DNA of 64,000 bases. Origin: Lotus japonicus (Eukaryota > Streptophyta > Magnoliopsida > Fabales > Fabaceae). A program made the position numbers and the translations under genes. Of the stretch, positions 47,045-58,337 are shown in pieces (within the stretch, counting starts at the first letter, position 1; each line of letters starts with the position of its first letter). The stretch is from contig NC_080044.1 in NCBI RefSeq assembly GCF_012489685.1, positions 16,968,369-17,032,368 on the forward strand, in the 5' to 3' direction. The notes beneath the pieces were generated by a model. It did not search any database. It was not told where the DNA came from and worked only from the letters and a program-made list of their open reading frames with translations.

Positions 47045-48082
47045 AAAGAGAAATTCCTGGCAGGACTTCCTAAATCTTTTGGCGATAAAGTTCGTGAAAA
47101 ACTTAGAAGCCAAAATCCTGGGGGAGAAATCCCTTATCAACCTCTTAGTTATGGCCAGCTCATAGCTATCATCCAAAGAGTTGCTCTTAAAATCTGTCAA
47201 GATGACAAAATCCAACAGCAACTCACCAAGGAGAAATCTCAGAATCGCAGAGATTTGGGTACCTTCTGCGAACAGTTTGGTATTCAGGGTTGCCCTAAGA
47301 AACCTAAACCCAGAAAGCAAGATCCTCCTAAACAGCAGTGGAGAAGGAAATCTAGCAAAAATCATGATCATAGGAAGCCCAAACCTAGATCTAAATCCCA
47401 TTCCACACAAGCTGCAAAGACCCCTCCTGAGAATAGACCCTCTCAAGGAAAATATGTCACCTGCTATAACTGTGGCAAGCCAGGCCATATTAGCAGGTAT
47501 TGCAGACTCAAAAGGAGAATCTCTGAACTTCATCTTGAACCAGAGATTGAAGATAAGATCAATAACCTTCTCATTCAAACTTCTGATGAAGAAGAATTTG
47601 TCCCTTCTGACTCCGAGGTCTCTGATGACCTAAATCAAATCCAGAATGATGATGATCAATCATCATCTTCTATCAATGTCTTGACCAATGAGCAGGACTT
47701 ACTCTTCAGGGCCATCGATTCTATCCCAAATCCTGATGAGAAGAAAGTCTATTTGGAACGACTTAAACTTACTCTTGAAGATAGGCCTCCCAAAAGTCCT
47801 ATTACTACCAATAAGTTCAATCTCAAAGACACCTTCAAGCGTCTTGAAAAATCTACCATCAAACCTGTCACCATTCAAGACCTTCAATCTGAAGTCCATA
47901 TCCTTAAGGCTGAGGTTAAAAGCCTCAAACAAATCCAAACTAGTCAGCAACTTATCTTGGATAAACTGACTGAAGAAAATTCTGAAGAAGATAATTCTTC
48001 GAGTCCTTCGCCAACCCCCTATCCCACTTCAAACAACAATATTGGTGATTTTCTGGAAATTATTAACTATGTCACCATCTAG
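47045..48082 (+). pseudogene. Viral coat protein, C-terminal part
   Basis: Same frame as the preceding piece. It has a basic stretch and the zinc knuckle CYNCGKPGHISRYC (47,462-47,505), then an acidic Ser/Asp-rich region and a predicted coiled segment. Ends at TAG 48080-48082, 15 nt before the Met of the protease frame, again without frame change; whether that stop is original or a mutation cannot be told here. Confidence 0.85.
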
Positions 48083-48097
48083 AAATTTTATATCAAT

Positions 48098-49982
48098 ATG
48101 AAAATCATTATAGGAGATTTTATTTTAGAAACACCAGCACTCTTTGATACTGGTGCTGATTCCAGTTGTATTTCTGAGGGACTCATTCCCACCAGATATT
48201 TTGAAAAAACAACTGAGAAACTCAATGCTGCTGAAGGTTCTAAACTTATAATCAAATATAAAATCCATTCGGCTATCATCAAAAATGATAGTCTTGAGAT
48301 CGAAACTTCCTTTCTGCTAGTCAGAAATTTAACCCACAAAGTCATTATAGGGACGCCTTTCATAAAAAAGCTCTTCCCTTACAACACGGATGAAAAGGGC
48401 ATCACTGTCCAACATCTTGGACAGCCAATTGTTTTTAAATTCTCTAAACCTCCCTTTGTTAAGACTCTGAATACTATATCTTACAAAGAGAAACAAATCA
48501 ATTTTCTCAAGGAAGAAATCTCTTACAAAAATATTGAAGTTCAATTACAACAACCCTCTGTCAAATCCAGGATTGAAAATATCTTAGATAACATTCAATC
48601 CAGCATTTGCTCTGATCTACCTAATGCTTTTTGGGAAAGGAAGAGCCATATGGTTGAACTTCCTTATGAAAAGGATTTTTCTGATAAACAAATCCCTACT
48701 AAAGCTAGGCCTATCCAAATGAATGAAGAACTTCTTCAATTTTGCCAAAGAGAAATCAACGACCTTCTGCAAAAAAAATTGATTTGCAGAAGTAAGAGTC
48801 CCTGGTCATGCGCAGACTTTTATGTCAACAAACAGGCTGAGATAGAACGAGGAACCCCCAGACTTGTTATCAACTACAAGCCTCTCAATCAAGCTCTTTG
48901 TTGGATTAGGTATCCTATCCCCAACAAAAAAGATCTCCTAGCCAGATTACATGACGCTAAGATTTTTTCAAAATTTGACATGAAGTCTGGATTCTGGCAA
49001 ATCCAATTACAGGAAAAGGATAGGTATAAAACCGCTTTTACTGTCCCCTTTGGACAATATGAGTGGAATGTTATGCCGTTTGGTTTAAAAAATGCCCCTT
49101 CTGAATTTCAGAGAATCATGAACGAAATCTTTAATCCTTATCCTAAATTCATAATTGTCTATATTGATGATGTTCTGATCTTTTCTCAATCTATTGATCA
49201 ACATTTCAAACACCTCAATACATTCATTTCCATCATCAAAAAGAATGGACTGGCAGTGTCTAAAACAAAAGTCAGTTTGTTTCAAACCAAAATCAGATTC
49301 CTTGGTCACAATATCCATCAAGGAACAATTATCCCCATCAATAGAGCTATTGAGTTTACTGACAAATTTCCAGATCAAATCATAGACAAAACCCAATTAC
49401 AAAGGTTCTTGGGATGTCTCAATTATGTTGCTGATTTCTGTCCGCAGCTCAGTACTATAATCAAGCCCCTTCATGATAGACTCAAGAAGGATCCCCCACC
49501 CTGGTCTGATGTCCATACCAACGTGGTCAAGCAGATTAAACTCCGAATCAAAAATCTCCCTTGTATTTATCTCCCAAATCCTCAAGCTTTTAAAATTGTT
49601 GAAACTGATGCTTCAGATATTGGTTTCGGCGGTATTTTGAAACAAAAAATCTTTGACAAAGAACAAATTATAGCTTTTACTTCAAAACATTGGAACCCTG
49701 CTCAACAGAATTATTCTACTGTTAAAAAAGAAGTTTTAGCAATTGTTTTATCTGTTTCAAAATTCCAATCAGATTTCATTAATCAAAAATTCTTGGTCCG
49801 TGTGGACTGTAAATCTGCCAGAGATTTTGCAAAAAGATGTCAAAAATATAGCTTCAAAACATATCTTTGCCAGATGGCAAGCTATTTTAAGCGTTTTTGA
49901 CTTTGATATAGAATACATAAAAGGATCTGCAAATTCTCTCCCTGATTTTCTTACTCGTGAGTATTTGCAGGGAAGATCTTAG
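48098..49982 (+). pseudogene. Viral protease, reverse transcriptase and RNase H
   Basis: Aspartic protease motif DTGADSSC near residue 17, reverse transcriptase with FDMKSGFWQIQ and the catalytic YIDDVLIFS near 354, RNase H with ETDASDIGFGGIL near 503. Homology switches from frame 2 to frame 3 between about 49,815 and 49,825, so the RNase H end (to TAG 49980-49982) is out of frame with the rest: a small indel. Family assignment to Caulimoviridae rests on the movement protein, coat knuckle and lack of integrase. Confidence 0.88.
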
Positions 49983-49983
49983 A

Positions 49984-51398
49984 ATGGCCTCCAGAGGCTC
50001 TTCCTCATCATCTCGGGGAAGAGGCAGGAGTACAAGTAAAAACAAAGGTATTGTAATCTCTGATTCCCTAATCTTATCTGGGCCCACTGCCCATCAATCT
50101 GGACCCACAGTCCAAAAATCTGAGCCTACTGCTCAAATCCAATCTCCTCAACCAAAGCAAACCAAAGCAGATTATGCTTTACCCATCCAAACACTTCTTG
50201 CCCTCAAACAATCAGGCTTAGATGATATACCTCAAGGCCTTGTTAAACTCCCAAAAAAGACCTGGGCCAGCATCGCAGATGAAGATGATGACCAAGATCT
50301 CCAATCTCTCCAAACTATCATTGATAAAACCAAAAACATAGCAACTCATTACGGGAAAAAACCTGTTGTTGCTCAATCCAGTCAGCCTAACCAAAGTTCC
50401 GGTTACCTGACCAAATCAATCTCCAGATTCCAAACTCTCATTGAAACAGAATGGTGGGACAACTCTGGAGGAGTTAACCTTGCCAACAAAATTGGTATTA
50501 AACTCTTCCCCAACCATCTTGACCCCATTCATCCAAATAAAACCCAAAGGTTCTACGAGTTCATTCTTGTAGACACAAACAGCGTAGAAATCAAGCATTT
50601 TAGGGATAAATCTGATGACTCCCTAATTACTCATTCTACACTCCAAATTCTCCGTGTCCTTCGTCCCACTGACTTTGGACCTAATCCAAATAGCTACAAA
50701 AAATTCTCCCAAAACTTTGATCCAGTAGGTTTTAACTATTGGGACTACATTAGAGCTTGGGATAATACAATCCTAGGTTTACAGAACAAAAATTTCAAAC
50801 ATTCTTGGCTCATTTATTTTAAATGGACCAACAAATACTCTTTTCCAAATTGGTTTCATTCCTGGTGGAATTTCTTTGGACCAACAATTGAAATCTTTCC
50901 CTCTGAAGTTCTTGAGGGTTACAATCATTTCCTAAAACATTGGAATAAAGAATTAAACAATTACCCAGATTGTTTAAATTTTTATACAATCTTTTCCCTC
51001 TCTTGGGTATTCTCCTGGCGTTATGGTCTTAAGACTAAAACCCAACCAATTCTCTTCAAGCAAGCTCTTATCAAATGGTGGAAGATTTTTTATGCTTCCA
51101 AATCTTACAAAGAGAATGTTAATCAATGGTTTAAGTCCAATCAGAATTGCCTCAAGCATGCCAGTCCTCAATCCAGCCTCTTGCTCAATCAGAAGGCCCA
51201 CATCACAGCGGCCCTTGCAGGAGCCTCAACAGAGGAGGATCTGTTGAAAAATCTCCAAACAGCCCTTCAATTATTGAAAGTGCCAAAGGAGCAGGCCTCT
51301 TCCTCAAAGGCCCCCAGCAGAAAATCTCCACACAATCTTCTTTCGGGTCAGATTTTGTCCTGGAATCTTTGGAATCAAGTGATGATGACCTTTGCTGA
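49984..51398 (+). pseudogene. Viral second frame, function unknown
   Basis: Starts MASRGSSSSSRGRGRSTSK, one base after the stop of the polyprotein frame. Basic Ser/Arg N-terminus, a linker, then a Trp-rich globular part (FPNWFHSWWNFFG, ALIKWWKIFYASK). The first frame runs on to 51,531 through promoter-like DNA; a neighbouring frame ending in an acidic tail at 51,398 looks more natural, which suggests a frameshift between about 51,150 and 51,300. Florendoviruses have such a second frame of unknown role; in other genera this place holds the transactivator/inclusion protein. Confidence 0.65.
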
Positions 51399-51439
51399 GC
51401 TTTGTCGTCTTGAATCATTTGATTTTGTAATAATTCAAT

Positions 51440-51640
51440 CTCAATTATTGTATTTCACTGTAGCAACAGTAGAACTTTTTACTGTAGCAAATAGTACCCG
51501 TCAAATAGTACCGGCTACCGGAACTATTTAAACAGTGTTCAATTTTTTCTTTAAATAGGCTTGCTCTGAACCTTGTAAGGGAGAGTTTTAGATACACCTA
51601 AACACTTAGAGAGAAGTCTGAGCGAGAGTAAGCACTACTC
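51440..51640 (+). promoter_or_regulatory. Viral promoter-like region
   Basis: After the last frame, two TGTAGCAA units (about 51,461 and 51,483), paired GTACC units and a TATA-like TTTAAATAGG (51,550-51,559), followed by a CT-rich leader start. Position matches the single pregenomic promoter of caulimovirids. Activity is not known. Confidence 0.6.
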
Positions 51641-51885
51641 CTCTGTTTTCTTTCTTTCAATCTTTCTTCAATCTTTCTTCAATCTTTATGTAAAAGTTTT
51701 CCATCAGTTTATATAATATCAATCTTGTTTATTGTTTTCTGTTTATGGAAGGCTGAGCCTCCTTTTAATTTATTTCTGTTTTTTGTTTTAATTTAATTAT
51801 TTCTGTGATAAGCCCCTGCATGGTGGCATCCTACTTCTCTTAATCTTCTTCATCCCTCTCCTCTTCTGCTTCCGAACCCCTCTTG

Positions 51886-51886
<1 letters not shown>

Positions 51887-51937
<51 letters not shown>
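51887..51937. repeat. (TA)n microsatellite, right shoulder
   Basis: About 25 TA units directly after the viral right end; the left shoulder is at 43,911-43,923. 51,938-52,100 holds nothing recognised. Confidence 0.95.
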
Positions 51938-51940
<3 letters not shown>

Positions 51941-52486
51941 TCAAAATCGTGATTTTATGAGTAATATAGCTAATTGGTATTAAATTTGCTAGTTGATTCA
52001 TTCAACCATAGAATTTCAAACTTGACACCACGTTATAATTGATCCGACCACAACAAGCATTAAAGAACAAGAACAAACCAATGATATTGACAAATAATAA
52101 CACTACTAGAAATGTGCTTTTTTCTTGCGCATTTTTTGGCAAATTTTTATTCTCATGTATCTCCTGCGAATTTTGTTGATTTGGGTGTTTTTTTCCTACA
52201 AATACAATTTTTGAAGAAAGATTCGCAGGTAAAGTTTTGCTGCAAATCTTTTAAATTTGCAAGAAAAGTTTTGCTAGAAATTTCACTAAAATTTTTGAAA
52301 TTTGATAGGGATTTTGCAACGGTAAAATGCGTGGGAAAAATCACAAAAAATTAAGAAATTTAAATTCTTAGCAATTTACACAATAAACTTATCTATTATA
52401 TTAAAAGTATTTAATAATATATTAAAATTTATTAAATAATAATGTTTAAAAGTCTTGGTTCATATCTCGTTTTTTCAGCTCTCAAT

Positions 52487-52750
52487 CTCGATCTCGCGTT
52501 GATGTAGAATCATGGCATTTCTCCTCAACTCTCGTTCGCGTCCTAGGGTTCTCTTCTCTACTCCTGATCTCGCGTTCGCGTAGAACCATGGCTTCTCTCC
52601 TTAGCTCGCGCTCGCGTCCTAGGGTTCTCTCTTCTACTCCTGATCTCGCGTTCGCGTAGAACCATGGCTTCTCTACTCTCGCTCGCGTCCTAGGGTTCTT
52701 TTCTCTCCTCCTTATCTCACGTTCACGTAGAACGTTTGTCTTCTTTCTCG
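52487..52750 (+). repeat. Minisatellite in the CACTA element
   Basis: About four imperfect 65-76-bp units, each with TCCTAGGGTTCT, CTCGCGTTCGCGTAGAAC and CATGGCTTCTCT. GC-rich against an AT-rich surround; each unit carries an ATG in similar context. Confidence 0.85.
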
Positions 52751-53495
52751 CATTTCTCTCGGTCTTCTTCCTCGTGTCCTAGGTTCGCAACTCAACGTCG
52801 TGGAACCACGCTCTCTGGACCTAAGATGAGCTTAAATGATTGATTCAGATTTGATTTCTCACTTTGTGTTCATGCTGAAGTTCAAAATGGCTTGGATTTT
52901 ATTCATGTCGTTTGATTTTAAGAAAAGTTCATAATAGCTTGGATTGAATCACAATAAATCAAAAATATGATTATGTGAATCTGTAAGATGTATTATTTCA
53001 AAGCCAAGGAAACAATAGAATCTTAGATTAGATAAGAGTAATTTTGCCAAAACTAGTATGGTCCAACCTCTCATTTTGGCATCAGTGTGTATGTAAGCAT
53101 TCTGATCAATGAGAATCAAAGCTTTTTTATTCTACTTTCGTTTTTTATATATAGAACTTGTTGGTGAGTTATCAAAATATTGTAGTTCACATTTGATGTT
53201 CTTGGAGTGCTTTTTACCGAATTGTTGCTCCTAATTTGTAACTCATAAGAGTCCTTAACTGTTTGGAACTCATTGGTTGTGAATTGGAAATATATAGTTT
53301 GTTTCAATTTTAGATTGTGCATCAGAAGTGTATGTTCAGTTTAGGATAATTGTGAATGTTTTCATTTCTGGGTTGCAACTTCTTCTTCACTACTTCCTAG
53401 TGTTCCCTTCAATGTGTTCCCTTCAATGTGTTTCTTCCTAGTACTTTTCAAAGGCATTTAAGCCAACTAATCAGGTTCACATGATTTTTTGCAGG

Positions 53496-53592
53496 GAAAC
53501 CATCGAAGAAGAGGAAAGTCGAGAGTGAAAGTTGTGTCAATTTGTTTGATAGAAGTGCCCATACTAAAAGCATTAAAATTTATTCTTTTGAG
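53496..53592 (+). other. Exon-like piece with a nuclear signal
   Basis: Between CAG and GTAAG the frame reads GKPSKKRKVESESCVN; KKRKV is a classical nuclear localisation signal. A second piece at about 53,980-54,080 may belong with it. It could be an exon of the CACTA element's accessory gene or a captured host exon. Confidence 0.4.
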
Positions 53593-54280
53593 GTAAGAAT
53601 CAAAAAGTATATACAATTTGTTTAATTGTGCTTTGTATGCTCATCTTATATCTCTAGTAGAATGGTAACTATGACTAGTAATTAGATTAGATTCAGTTGT
53701 GGTCTACTTTGATAGTTTCTCTATTCAAGAGTTATTTAGCACACACTACATATGTTTTATGTTATTCTAGACATGTTGATTAGTTTCATGTTACCTCACT
53801 TTAAATACAGCGAATCGCCTCGGTTTTTATTGTTGTCTTGTTGATAAGTTATGGTATTTTGTTCACTCATATTTGTTTCAACTTAGAGTATATCTGTTTT
53901 CCTCTCAACTGATTAACATTATGGTTTTAAATTATATCTGCATTTATATTATGAAAATTTGTCCAAATAATTAACAGTATTCCAATGACAATTACAGAAG
54001 AAAACTTGGGGTGGGTAATGGGATTGATTTCATCCCACCAGCAAAGCAAATCAAGTTAGATAGCGATCAGTTTTCTATTAATAATTCAACATGTAATCTG
54101 TTACGAGCATCAGTGTGTATGTAAGCATTCTGATCAATAAGAATCAAAGTTGTTTGATTCTGTAACTAGCATCAGTGTATTTTTTTTTTTTTTTACTTTT
54201 TCATGAATTCTTGTCTTCTCAAAACAATATAATTGAAACATTAGTTTTGCACTAGATATGTCTCTGGAAAAATCTATACT

Positions 54281-55685
54281 GTGACAACTGTATATTTTCC
54301 AGAATATTTTGTATTGAGGGTTGCGTTGATGTGGACAGTAAATGATTTTCAAGCCTATGAGATGTTGTCTGGGTGGAGCACTGCAGGAAAATTAGCTTGT
54401 CTAATATGCATGGAAAAATCTAAAACTTTCTATTTGAAAAATGGTCGAAAGTGCACTTGGTTTGATTGTCATCGTCAATTTTTACCTCTTAATCATGGTT
54501 TTAGAATAAGCCATGATGAATTCTACAAAGATAGAATTGAGATAAGTGTCCTTCCTCCTCTGTTAAAAGGTAAACAAGTGTTTGAAAGAGTTTACAACAT
54601 TCCCAAAGTAACTGAAAATATGGGTTTGCAAAGTTTCAGGGCATGAGGTTTCCCATAATTGGACCAAACAGAGCATATTTTGGGATTCGCCATATTGGAA
54701 ACACAACCAACTGAGACACAACATTGATGTTATGCACACAGAAAAGTGTGTTTGAGAATGTGTTTCATACTGTAATGGACAATAATGAGGAAACTAAGGA
54801 CAATGAAAATGCACGACTGGACTTAGCAAAGTATTGTTGCAGAGATGAGTTGTTGATTACAACAAATCCTCGTGGGAAGCTTATGAAACCCAAAGCCAAG
54901 TTCAATTTAGCAAATGATCAGAAGAATGATGTATGTGGATGGGTGATGAGATTGAAGATGCCTTATGGTTATGCTTCCAATATTGGTAGATGTGTAGATG
55001 CAAATCATAAAAGATTGTTTGGGATGAAAAGTCATGATTGTCATGTTTTTATGGAGTGCCTACTTCCAATAGCTTTTTGTGCTCTTCCTGAACCAATATG
55101 GAAGTCCTTAATTGAACTTAGTCAATTCATTAGAAACCTATGTTCAACGATGTTGCAGAGAGATCATTTATTACAAATGGAACAAAACATCCTTGTAATA
55201 TTATGTAAGTTGGAGCGCATTTTTCCACCCGCATTGTTTGATTCTCTGGATCTCTTAGTAGTTCATTTGCCTTATGAGGCTATAATTGGTGGACCAATTC
55301 AATATCGTTGGATGTACCCATTTGAAAGGTATATATGTTACATATATGTTTAATTCTTTTTTCATGTTGAATATTATACAATTATTGAACTAATCAATTG
55401 AATACTATTTTTTTTGTACTTAGATTTTTAAATAAAACTAAAAAAATTGTCAAGAACAAAAAAATATGTGGAAGGTCTATATGTGAAGCATATTTGTTTC
55501 AAGAGACATCTTATTTCACTTTCAAGTATCTTGATCTACATCTCCCATGCTCAAGTACAATGAGTGCAAATGAAGAGTTTCTACAAGAACATATAAAACC
55601 TACTTTATCTAAAGTAGTTATATCTCGGAGGAAATTTCTTGCGATTTCTGGAAATCGCAGCAAGCATTATCCACAAAGGTATTAG
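54281..55685 (+). pseudogene. CACTA Tnp2-type transposase, broken
   Basis: Three frames cover neighbouring parts of the Transposase_21 family: WTVNDFQAYEMLSGWST and WFDCHRQFLPLNH (54,281-54,646), KSHDCHVFMECLLPIAF, CKLERIFPPALFDSLDL and YRWMYPFER (54,724-55,353), SICEAYLFQE (55,398-55,685). The last two are joined by a plausible GT-AG intron (about 55,329-55,424), while the first junction needs frameshifts. The N-terminal catalytic part is missing. Inactive. Confidence 0.88.
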
Positions 55686-55766
55686 CTGGGTATTGAAAAT
55701 TCGCAAAATATTTTCCTGCGAATTTTTGAGCTAAATTCGCAGGAAATGAGCGAATTTCTAGTAGTG

Positions 55767-56280
55767 TGACAAAACATTGAATGTATTCACCATTTACATC
55801 TCAAATCTACATTCTACTATTTTCACCAATGTTTCAAAACACAATCTCGGCAACGACACTTTGATAAATATTTTTTTCTAGTAGTACTGCTTAATTTTGA
55901 CTTAACTTTTATCTTTTCGATGTACCAAAAAAAATCATACACGAGTTCATTGTTCTCAGGAATTGCGTGAACATCGATTCCACTAGTTAAATATTGATTC
56001 GAGCGGATAAAATGATACTTGAAGAAATTTGTTTGTAATTTCAATATAAAGAAAGTGGTATAAAAAAAGCAATAAAAGAAATGCATTCATCTATTCCTCT
56101 AATATTTATTTTGAAATGAATCCTCTAATTATTTTCAATTCAAACACTTATATAAATATTTATTTTACTTATGCTAAGAGTTATCCACCTAACTATCCGC
56201 CTAGGTTATTTGATCAGTTGAAATTTCAGACATAAAATTCCTTAATTACTGTCTAGGAAATTCAAAAGGAACAATAATGA
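55767..56280. other. AT-rich spacer
   Basis: No coding or element structure recognised between the CACTA element and the next hAT element. Confidence 0.5.
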
Positions 56281-56288
56281 TGTTCAGA

Positions 56289-57136
56289 CAGGGACGGAAC
56301 TAGGTTGTAAGCATTTGGGGTGCTGGCCCCTGTGCTCATACAAGTTAATATATGTGTATACCATAGTAAAATCTATATTCGCCCCCCACCCCCTATGTAG
56401 TGTAATATACTACACAGCCTCTAGCACTTTTAAGAAATGAGAAAACCTTACTTTTCCACCACCACTTCCTATTATTAGTGGAATAATGTTTTGTAAAGCT
56501 TACTCTTTTTATTTGAACATAATATATAATGGTTTGTACACAGTTACATTAAGAGTATGATAGAAGGAGAAGAGAGGTAAATAAAAAGTGTTATTTGATG
56601 TGATAGAAAATGTAGAAATATAAAAAGAGAAATAAATTAAAAAGAGATGAAAGAGAAAGAGAAATGTGAATAAATTATTACTCTTTTTAGTTAGATAAAA
56701 AAAATCATAGTTATAATATCACAGCAATATTTCTTTCCTGCCTGGATGCCAAAAATAACAATTTTCAAATAACTCTATACAATGTCAATATTAACAACAT
56801 CCCTACCACCAGACAACATCTTTACTCATTTTATACTAATATACATACAAAATAAATATATTAGGGAAGTAATATATTTACACATAGAAATAAAAGAGGA
56901 AGAAGACAAATATAGAAAGAAGAAAACAGTGAAAATGATACCGAAAAATAAAATATAAAATTAGTTATTGTGAAAAAGAATATTTTAACAATTACTCCAA
57001 TTAATTTTGGGACATATGATGATAATTGAATCTAATTTTACAGGAATGCTAATAGTATAAGTTAGATATTGTAATTTCTATTTAGCATGTGTTAAATTTT
57101 CGCCCCCTTAAACAATTTTTTCTGGTTCCGTCCCTG
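56289..57136. mobile_element. hAT-type non-autonomous element, 848 bp
   Basis: Inverted ends CAGGGACGGAACTAG and CTGGTTCCGTCCCTG with a perfect 8-bp target duplication TGTTCAGA (56281-56288 and 57137-57144). AT-rich interior, no coding. Confidence 0.93.
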
Positions 57137-57144
57137 TGTTCAGA

Positions 57145-58337
57145 TTTACCTCAAAGGCATTTCCCTAATGATCAATCTATCTTAAGATAAAGTAGGTTTT
57201 TCAAAAAAAATCTTAAGATAAAGTAACATAGATTTACGAATCTAGTTGTCACAAAAAAATCTTATTAGAATTTAATTAGAACTATGAAAATTCACTATTA
57301 TTCGTACTCAATAGTAAAATATAATTTTGTTTCAAAAAAAAATTAAAATTTAATTTGAGAGATTAAACATATTTAACCCTACTAACAATATGAGAAGATA
57401 AAGAAATGGTATTTTAAGGCGCTAGAATATGCACATTGGTTTAAGATCATCTTTGACGACCAAAAAGTTAGACCTTAGAGGAGACAATTAGAGGTTAGTG
57501 TAAAGTGATCTGAGATGTTATGCCGCTGACAAGAATTTTACTTATCATGAGGTAGAACGTCTTATTAGAGGTTTCTCCTATAATACAATTCCCTTTTTCT
57601 AAACCCTGGTCCCCTAGTTTAACTACTTTTTCTTTCCCCATCTTTATCTCCTTCATATTCCTAATCCATTTTGGTACTTTGAAGCCTTAATTCAAAGAAG
57701 ATCCCGTCAACAACAAAATCACTAGACCAATCCTAATCCACCTATATTCTTAGATGAATCTTTGAATCATAATGTAGCTAGCAAAAGAAAGAATGTCCCT
57801 AACCCCAAGTAAGGGAAAGACAGACATTCCAGTTGTATCTTGTTGCTTTTGAGGAATGTAATTTTAGGTGTTCCCAAAGTTTATCATAGCAACTAGTATT
57901 GCTTTAATTTATTTTAATTTAATGCCATCATTGTATAAGCATACTTTTGCTACGGTAGAGTATAAAATGTGGCTACCGGCGTTGTGCAACACATTTGCAT
58001 GCATGCAAGCAAACCCCTCCACGATATATACCCACGTGGCATAGGTTGGCAAAATCAATTATTACAATTAATTTTATTAAATTAATTTTAGGATTTTCGT
58101 CGGATTAGGCGTTGGATACGATTTGGGCCATTATTGGTTTTATTTTCTTTTTTGACCTTTACATTGGGAAAGAAACCACTGTGACAGGTGGGTCCCATGA
58201 AATCCAACGAGCCACGTAACATCATGATTAGTAAGGGTATTCCATGTATGACAACGAGCCACGTAACATCATGATTAGTAAGGGTATTCCATGTATGACA
58301 GTGGCATATATTGTTTCCTACATAATATGATCTCACC
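57145..58337. other. Spacer with a 47-bp duplication
   Basis: No gene seen. 58,207-58,253 is repeated head-to-tail at 58,254-58,300 without visible change (unit starts ACGAGCCACGTAACATC). Confidence 0.6.

Larger units (their letters stand above)
43943..51886 (+). mobile_element. Endogenous caulimovirid (florendovirus-like), unit length
   Basis: An integrated pararetrovirus of the family Caulimoviridae. Terminal 49-bp direct repeats (43943-43991 and 51838-51886) start TCTTAATC and end CTCTTGG; the period of 7895 bp is a normal caulimovirid genome size. Order: tRNA-Met primer site, leader, movement protein, coat protein with zinc knuckle, protease, reverse transcriptase, RNase H, a second frame, then a promoter-like region. 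No integrase is present. It lies in a TA microsatellite, a site preference known for endogenous florendoviruses. Breaks: in-frame TAG at 47042-47044, TAG at 48080-48082, a frameshift near 49,815-49,825, and a probable frameshift near the end of frame 2. Genus is inferred from layout and could be petuvirus-like. Confidence 0.9.
52101..55766 (+). mobile_element. CACTA (En/Spm) transposon, decayed
   Basis: Inverted ends CACTACTAGAAAT (52101) and ATTTCTAGTAGTG (to 55766); subterminal TTCGCAGG / CCTGCGAA units on both sides. Flanking triplets TAA and TGA agree at two of three bases, close to the 3-bp target duplication of CACTA elements. The interior has a minisatellite, two exon-like pieces and a broken Tnp2-type transposase. 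The 3.7-kb length is short for an autonomous CACTA element. Confidence 0.88.

Noticed and set aside
44540..49585. Minus-strand and alternate plus frames in the virus
   Set aside because: Shadows of the viral frames; no conserved motifs.
43943..51886. An LTR retrotransposon
   Set aside because: No LTRs (only 49-bp terminal repeats), no integrase, and a 30K-type movement domain: this is a pararetrovirus.
52487..52750. CRISPR-like array
   Set aside because: Units vary in length and spacers are not unique; it is a minisatellite in a plant CACTA element.
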